DNA of 11,203 nt from Flavobacteriales bacterium (GTDB taxonomy: Bacteria > Bacteroidota > Bacteroidia > Flavobacteriales_D > Crocinitomicaceae): assembly GCA_947462695.1 (NCBI GenBank), contig CANHQC010000036.1, forward strand, positions 1 through 11,203, written 5' to 3'. The translations under genes were made by a program, and so were the position numbers. Shown here in pieces: positions 6,769 to 11,203 of this stretch; within the stretch, counting starts at the first letter, position 1, and every line of letters begins with the position of its first letter. The notes beneath the pieces are model-generated. The model was not told the origin of the DNA. It saw only the letters and a program-made list of their open reading frames with translations, and made no database searches.

Positions 6769-7458
6769 TTATTTAATGATCAACTTAAAGCCTTTTCCAT
6801 GAATATTCATGATTTCAATGGAAGGATCTTCCTTTAGTAATTTTCGAAGTTTAGCAATGTATACATCCATACTTCGTCCATTGAAGTAATTGTCGTCACC
6901 CCAAATGGCACGCAATGTCGATTGACGATCAAGTATTTCGCGTTCATTTTTTACGAGTAAGTGAAGCAATTGATTTTCTTTTGTAGTTAGCTTTTTTGAG
7001 CCATCTTTCAGGTGAAGGACCCGAAGTTCAGGTTCATATGGAATCGTTCCAACCATGAGTTGTTCATCAGCCGATTTTGAAGGACCTTCCACGCGCCGGA
7101 GGATCGCCTCAAGTCGCGCTAATAACTCTTCCATGGAAAATGGTTTAGTCAGGTAATCATCCGCACCGATTGCAAATCCTTGAAGTTTATCTTCCTTCAT
7201 GGCTTTTGCTGTTAAAAAGAGTATAGGAATTTTTTTATCGAGCTCACGAATCTCTTTAGCAAGGGTAAACCCATCCATTTCGGGCATCATTACATCGAAA
7301 ATACAGAACGTGTAATTGCCGGCTGTGAAAGACTGAAACGCCTTTTTACCATTTCGCGCGAGCGTCACCTCATATCCCTTGGATTGTAGGTAAGTGTGCA
7401 ATAATTGGCCAAGATTTTCATCGTCTTCGGCGAGTAGAATTTTCGGTTTTGCTGTCAT
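6769..7458 (-). CDS. OmpR/PhoB-type DNA-binding response regulator
   Basis: A 229-residue two-domain regulator. The receiver domain (about 5-121) has the acidic pocket E11/D12/D13, phospho-acceptor D55 (within FCIFDVMMPEMDGF), T83 (FLTAKA) and K105 (YLTKPF), so all key residues for phosphorylation are present. The C-terminal winged helix-turn-helix (about 132-229) contains LTTKENQLLHLLV (157-169), the recognition-helix region SMDVYIAKLRKLL (196-208) and the terminal wing with HGKGFKL (220-226). The overall form resembles the RprY/PhoB-like regulators of Bacteroidota. Its partner kinase is encoded immediately upstream with a 4-base overlap (ATGA at 7455-7458, start and stop sharing bases). Its targets are unknown. 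Position suggests the downstream glycan genes, the divergent outer-membrane gene, or its own operon, but no binding site could be assigned. Confidence 0.95.
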   Translation of the reverse strand: MTAKPKILLAEDDENLGQLLHTYLQSKGYEVTLARNGKKAFQSFTAGNYTFCIFDVMMPEMDGFTLAKEIRELDKKIPILFLTAKAMKEDKLQGFAIGADDYLTKPFSMEELLARLEAILRRVEGPSKSADEQLMVGTIPYEPELRVLHLKDGSKKLTTKENQLLHLLVKNEREILDRQSTLRAIWGDDNYFNGRSMDVYIAKLRKLLKEDPSIEIMNIHGKGFKLIIK

Positions 7459-9077
7459 ACGTCTTCTTTCATTACAAGGGTAAAGGTTGATCCTTCACCA
7501 AATTTACTTTTAACTTCAACATCCCATCCATGCAGATCAGCAATGGCTTTCACATAACTCAATCCGAGTCCAAAACCTTTTACATTGTGCACGTTTCCAG
7601 TTGGAACACGATATAATTTATCAAATATTTTCGATATATACTCTTTCCGAATACCTATACCGTGATCCTTAACGCTGATGCAGATGCGTTTATTTTGCCG
7701 TTTCAATACTATTTCAATCACCGGATTGTCATGGCTATATTTTATCGCATTATCGACTAAATTTGAAAACACATGCGTTAAATGCATGCGATCTGCTTTA
7801 ATGGAAAGAAGTTCAGTTGGCAATTGCAAATCAATTTTTCCGCCAAGTTGTTGAATGCGAAATTGAGCGTTATTAACTACGTCACTCATTACCTCATTCA
7901 GTAACACCTCCTCTTTATGCATTTTAACCTCTCCCTTATCAAGTACAGCGCTTTGTAGAATGCGTTCCACTAATAGACTTAACCGCTTATTTTCATCATT
8001 GATCATTTTAACCAACGGGCGAATGTCTGACGAAGTTGTCTTTACTACATCCTGATCGTTTAGTGCCTCACAGGCCAATGAAATTGTCGAAATGGGTGTT
8101 TTAAATTCGTGCGTCATATTGGAAATGAAGTCGTTCTTCATTTCAGCGAGCTTTTCTTGTGCGACAATCGTCTTAAACATGAACATTAACGCGACAACAA
8201 TCAAGAAGATAAGGGTCAAACTTACCACAAAAGAGCCAATCATTTCCTGAAGCAGAAATGCCCATTTTCGAGGGAAATAAATGTGCAAAAAGAGGTCTTC
8301 GTCTAAAATATTGCTTGGAAAAAGTTGCGTTTTACTTGTCAGCATCGTGTCGAGTTGTGCACTGTATTCGGCTGGTTTCGGTGAAAATTTGAGTGGCACA
8401 CCTACGTCATTCGTCACCATAAAACGAAATGTTTTCGGCAAGTGATCGTTCACGATTTCGGTCTGAATAACAGAATCTAAGAACCGAATATCAATGCGCT
8501 TAGCTGGATCTTCATAGACATTGTTTCGAAAAGCCTCGACCATGATTTCATTCACGAATTTCGCTTTCTTAAATATTTGCTGCATCACCCGCTGGTCGAG
8601 TTGAATCGCCAATTTAATGGAATCGTTGTGGGGAATTTGGGTGTTTTGTTTGTCAAATAAATCGCGCAATTGCCGCACATCTCTTGCCAGGACGCGTTGT
8701 TCTGTGGTTAAACCGGTAATGGAATCGTATGCTTTTCCCTTAATGATTAGGAAATGTTGAATTTCATCATTTTCGTATACAGTGGTGTCCTGAATAGAAA
8801 TAGACTCTTCTGACGATACCAGGTGCCGAAACTCCTGCTTGAGGATGTCTTTGTATTGCCCACTGAAATCGCGATTGACAATATGCATATACCGTCGAAG
8901 GTCCTCTGCTTTTTCGTGCCTTATAGCAATCCGCTCGAGTGAAGTGTTGAGGTTCTCTTTGAATTCGGTGTGCTTGCGGTCGTATAATTGTAAGGTTTGA
9001 AAGGCCTGAATGATAAGTAGAGCCAGCAATGCAGTGGCAACTAGGGCGACAATTAATTTAACTCTGATCTTCGGCAC
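7455..9077 (-). CDS. Membrane sensor histidine kinase (PhoR/RprX-like)
   Basis: A 540-residue kinase with TM1 at about 8-25, an extracytoplasmic sensor region at about 30-279, TM2 at about 280-302, and a cytoplasmic kinase core. The H-box is FISNMTHEFKTPIS (317-330) with phospho-acceptor H323. The N-box is NLVDNAIKYS (439-448), G1 is DHGIGI (471-476), the F-box region is IFDKLYRV (484-491), and G2 is GFGLGL (501-506), so the catalytic set is complete. Only about 15 residues separate TM2 from the dimerisation helix, so there is no room for a HAMP domain. The sensor region has no fold I can name; it is largely helical and charged, with many Gln/Asp/Arg residues. The start is GTG (9075-9077): there is no in-frame ATG between it and the upstream stop at 9138-9140, and it gives a good N-terminal anchor (MPKIRVKLIV). 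It overlaps the response regulator gene by 4 bases. Confidence 0.94.
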   Translation of the reverse strand: MPKIRVKLIVALVATALLALLIIQAFQTLQLYDRKHTEFKENLNTSLERIAIRHEKAEDLRRYMHIVNRDFSGQYKDILKQEFRHLVSSEESISIQDTTVYENDEIQHFLIIKGKAYDSITGLTTEQRVLARDVRQLRDLFDKQNTQIPHNDSIKLAIQLDQRVMQQIFKKAKFVNEIMVEAFRNNVYEDPAKRIDIRFLDSVIQTEIVNDHLPKTFRFMVTNDVGVPLKFSPKPAEYSAQLDTMLTSKTQLFPSNILDEDLFLHIYFPRKWAFLLQEMIGSFVVSLTLIFLIVVALMFMFKTIVAQEKLAEMKNDFISNMTHEFKTPISTISLACEALNDQDVVKTTSSDIRPLVKMINDENKRLSLLVERILQSAVLDKGEVKMHKEEVLLNEVMSDVVNNAQFRIQQLGGKIDLQLPTELLSIKADRMHLTHVFSNLVDNAIKYSHDNPVIEIVLKRQNKRICISVKDHGIGIRKEYISKIFDKLYRVPTGNVHNVKGFGLGLSYVKAIADLHGWDVEVKSKFGEGSTFTLVMKEDV

Positions 9078-9155
9078 ACGACGGTTTTGAGCGAAATTAA
9101 TCCGTACGAGAACTGCACGACTTAGGCTTAACGTTTTTTAACAGCGGACAGTGAT

Positions 9156-9163
9156 CAAAAGTA
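9156..9163 (-). promoter_or_regulatory. Candidate -7 box for the kinase-regulator operon
   Basis: The minus strand reads TACTTTTG, an exact TAnnTTTG match, about 80 bases upstream of the kinase GTG. No TTG lies at the usual 19-base spacing; the nearest TTG triplets are 7 and 10 bases upstream. The leader would be about 70 bases. The site lies in the 159-base divergent region shared with the outer-membrane protein gene. Confidence 0.4.
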
Positions 9164-9223
9164 GAATTCACAACAATCCATTTTATAGAACGTTGAAACC
9201 TATTAAATCTAAAATGTAGGTTG

Positions 9224-9231
9224 TACTTTCG
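9224..9231 (+). promoter_or_regulatory. Candidate -7 box for the divergent outer-membrane protein gene
   Basis: TACTTTCG matches TAnnTTTG at five of the six fixed positions and lies only 5 bases before the ATG at 9237. If used, the transcript would be leaderless or almost so. No clear TTG is present 17-20 bases upstream (TTA at 9203-9205 is the closest). The next TTG upstream, at 9193-9195, is too far away at 28 bases. Confidence 0.3.
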
Positions 9232-9236
9232 TAAAT

Positions 9237-11203
9237 ATGTCACTTTTCATCCGGACATTCCTATTTGTTTTTTTGTGTTGCATTTCCTTCGGAAGTGACG
9301 CGCAGATTTCTACTTTAAGAAAAAAGACGCTGCCGGGAAAAATCGGAACGTATCAATTGGATTCGTTGTCTATTTACCCGAATTCGTTTTTTATCCGCTG
9401 TGGCAATGAACCGCTTGGTTCAGAAGGTTTCAAGCTGGATCATGCTTCTGGCAAAATTACTATTCTAAAAGCGTGTGCCGACTCCTTAACTGTATCTTAC
9501 CGTGTGCTGCCAATGAACCTGGGAAAGTCTTATTTCAAAAGGGATACAACACTTCTTTATTCGCAAGACAAAGGTGAACGGGATCAGTTTCTTGTCACGA
9601 ATAACTACTCTATTGCTGATGCTTTTGGCGGATCATCCCTCACCAAAAAAGGAAGTATCTCTCGGGGCGTGACATTCGGAAACAACCAAGATTTTGGCGT
9701 GAATTCATCCCTCAACTTGGAGTTAGCGGGTGACGTGACTAACAACTTAAAACTCGTCGCTTCCGTTTCAGATGACAACCTACCTATCCAACCAAATGGT
9801 AACACAAACAAATTGCAAGAGTTTGATCAGGTATTCATTAAATTATATAATCAGCGGTTCGCCCTCACGGCAGGTGACTTTTGGTTATACAAACCGAAAG
9901 GTTACTTTTTAACGTATCGCAAACGTGCACAAGGTTTAAGTGTCAATTACCAATGGAATGAAGACTCAACAAAATTGTGGCAAACACAAGTCAGCGGGGC
10001 ACTTTCTAAAGGCAAATTCGCTCGTCAGATTGTTCAGGGAGTGGAGGGAAATCAAGGTCCTTACCGATTAATTGGAAATGAAAATGAACCCTTTATCATT
10101 GTGCTATCAGGAACGGAGAAAGTATATATCGATGGAAAGTTGCTTGAGCGCGGACAGGAATTTGATTACATCATCAACTACAATTCAGCCGAAGTAATTT
10201 TTACGGCACGTAACCTCATAACCAAAGATTCCAGGATCGTCATTGAGTTTCAATACTCTGATCAAAATTACGCGCGGTCATTGGTGCAAACATCGACTAC
10301 ATTTACCTCAAAAAAAACGCAGTTTTGGTTCAATGTTTACTCCGAGCAAGATGCCAAAAACCAATCGTTACAGCAAGAGTTGACCACCCAACAAAAAAAC
10401 ACACTTGCAGGAATTGGAGATTCGCTTCAATTGGCTCAGATCAACAGTATTGATTCAATTGGATTTTTAGAAAACCAAAACCTATACAAAATGATCGATT
10501 CGCTCGGATTTGATTCGGTATTGGTTTACAGTGTTGCTGCTGATTCAGCTGTATATCGAGCCGTATTTACCTTCGTTGGAGATGGAAAAGGTGATTATGT
10601 GTTGAATAACTTTAATGCCCTAGGAAAAGTATTCAAGTGGGTGGCTCCCATAGCCGGTGTTAAACAAGGAAATTACATTCCATCACGATTAATAATTACA
10701 CCAAAAAAGAAACAATTTGTCAACTCTGGAGTCTCGATTCAACTGACACCTAAACTGCGGTTAGAAACCGATCTGGCCTATTCAAAAAATGACCTCAATA
10801 CCTTTTCTTCCATTGATTCAAAAGATGACGATAGCTATGCCGCACGTGCCCGATTAATTGGCGAGATCCCCTTATCCCGCGACACCATTCCAAAATGGCT
10901 GCTCGAATCAAAGGCTGAAGTTGAGTTTCTTGATCGGTTTTTTAGTCCAATCGAACAATACCGTGCAGTGGAATTCGATCGCGACTGGAACACCAGAAAC
11001 AAAGGGTATTTTGGAAATCAGCTGGCTACGACATTGGGGACCAATTTTAAGCACAACAAGTTTGGGAACTTAAATGTAGAAGGACAGCAATTTAGTATCG
11101 GCAATGATTACTTGGGAATTCGCGCTGCAACGAATGGCAAATGGAACCAACGTGGATTTCAAGCGCAATGGGATGGCAGCTACCTGTCTTCTTCAGCTGA
11201 AAA
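9237..11203 (+). CDS. Large secreted, probably outer-membrane/surface protein, 3' partial
   Basis: An uninterrupted frame of 655 codons runs from ATG at 9237 to the right edge with no stop; the closest upstream in-frame stop is TAA at 9210-9212, so the start is well fixed. Residues 1-23 form a signal peptide (MSLFIRTFLFVFLCCISFGSDAQ). A 110-residue N-terminal part follows, then a stretch rich in alternating beta-strands starting at SISRGVTFGNNQDFGVNSSL (130-149), with VSDDNLPIQPNGNT at 167-180. A compact unit at about 282-338 has VYIDGKLLERGQEFDYIINY, then IVIEFQYSDQNYARS. Residues 360-430 are a Gln/Asn/Ser-rich insertion, followed by more amphipathic strands to the edge. The pattern suggests a large outer-membrane beta-barrel, possibly with an extracellular or periplasmic N-terminal region. 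I associate such sequences with widespread but uncharacterised Bacteroidota surface proteins with some resemblance to the gliding-motility protein SprA, but I cannot assign a family firmly. It is transcribed divergently from the kinase gene. Confidence 0.85.
   Translation, partial: MSLFIRTFLFVFLCCISFGSDAQISTLRKKTLPGKIGTYQLDSLSIYPNSFFIRCGNEPLGSEGFKLDHASGKITILKACADSLTVSYRVLPMNLGKSYFKRDTTLLYSQDKGERDQFLVTNNYSIADAFGGSSLTKKGSISRGVTFGNNQDFGVNSSLNLELAGDVTNNLKLVASVSDDNLPIQPNGNTNKLQEFDQVFIKLYNQRFALTAGDFWLYKPKGYFLTYRKRAQGLSVNYQWNEDSTKLWQTQVSGALSKGKFARQIVQGVEGNQGPYRLIGNENEPFIIVLSGTEKVYIDGKLLERGQEFDYIINYNSAEVIFTARNLITKDSRIVIEFQYSDQNYARSLVQTSTTFTSKKTQFWFNVYSEQDAKNQSLQQELTTQQKNTLAGIGDSLQLAQINSIDSIGFLENQNLYKMIDSLGFDSVLVYSVAADSAVYRAVFTFVGDGKGDYVLNNFNALGKVFKWVAPIAGVKQGNYIPSRLIITPKKKQFVNSGVSIQLTPKLRLETDLAYSKNDLNTFSSIDSKDDDSYAARARLIGEIPLSRDTIPKWLLESKAEVEFLDRFFSPIEQYRAVEFDRDWNTRNKGYFGNQLATTLGTNFKHNKFGNLNVEGQQFSIGNDYLGIRAATNGKWNQRGFQAQWDGSYLSSSAE

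Noticed and set aside
9183..9231. TTGAAA at 9193-9198 as the -33 partner of the box at 9224-9231
   Set aside because: The spacing is 28 bases, far longer than the usual 17-20 or so, so the two are unlikely to form one promoter.
9605..9811. 68-codon minus-strand frame within the large surface-protein gene
   Set aside because: It is the reverse strand of a continuous 655-codon frame with a signal peptide; its composition is not gene-like.
10858..11073. 71-codon plus-strand frame within the large surface-protein gene
   Set aside because: It is an out-of-frame shadow of the main frame, which continues uninterrupted through it.

Overview
The window looks like a chromosomal segment of a Bacteroidota bacterium, probably Flavobacteriia-like. 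Four things point that way. A DUF4292 gene sits directly before an EnvC/M23-like gene, a neighbourhood familiar from this phylum. Starts lack Shine-Dalgarno motifs and are preceded by A-rich or featureless sequence. Several intergenic sites match the Bacteroidota -7 promoter consensus TAnnTTTG. The right edge carries a large outer-membrane or surface protein of a type I associate with this phylum. Base composition is moderately AT-rich. The phylum call is fairly secure; any finer placement is a guess.

Layout. Positions 2-1889 (+): the 3' part of a DUF4292 (LolA-like) envelope protein gene, overlapping by 17 bases an exported coiled-coil protein with a degenerate LytM/M23 domain (EnvC-like amidase activator). 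Positions 1944-9077 (-): six genes all read leftward. In transcription order these are a sensor histidine kinase, an OmpR-type response regulator (joined by a 4-base ATGA overlap), an FkbM-type methyltransferase, a Wzx-like flippase, then after a 117-base gap a Wzz-like chain-length regulator and a Wzy/WaaL-type O-antigen polymerase or ligase. Positions 9237-11203 (+): a long open frame reading away from the kinase gene and leaving the window. It encodes the first 655 residues of a secreted, probably outer-membrane, protein.

How the genes may work together. Wzx, Wzz and Wzy-type proteins are the membrane machinery that flips, polymerises and sets the length of a lipid-linked glycan. FkbM enzymes often methylate sugars. 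No glycosyltransferase, priming transferase or sugar-nucleotide gene is visible here, so the repeat unit must be built from genes elsewhere. The two-component system lies upstream on the same strand and may share transcripts with the glycan genes, although promoter-like sites before the methyltransferase and before wzz suggest sub-operons. All visible genes concern the cell envelope.

There is no gene-free stretch over 300 bases. The gaps are 54 bases (1890-1943, between convergent genes), 117 bases (4378-4494), 48 bases (6721-6768) and 159 bases (9078-9236, divergent promoter region). I saw no tRNA, rRNA, CRISPR array, insertion sequence or convincing intrinsic terminator.
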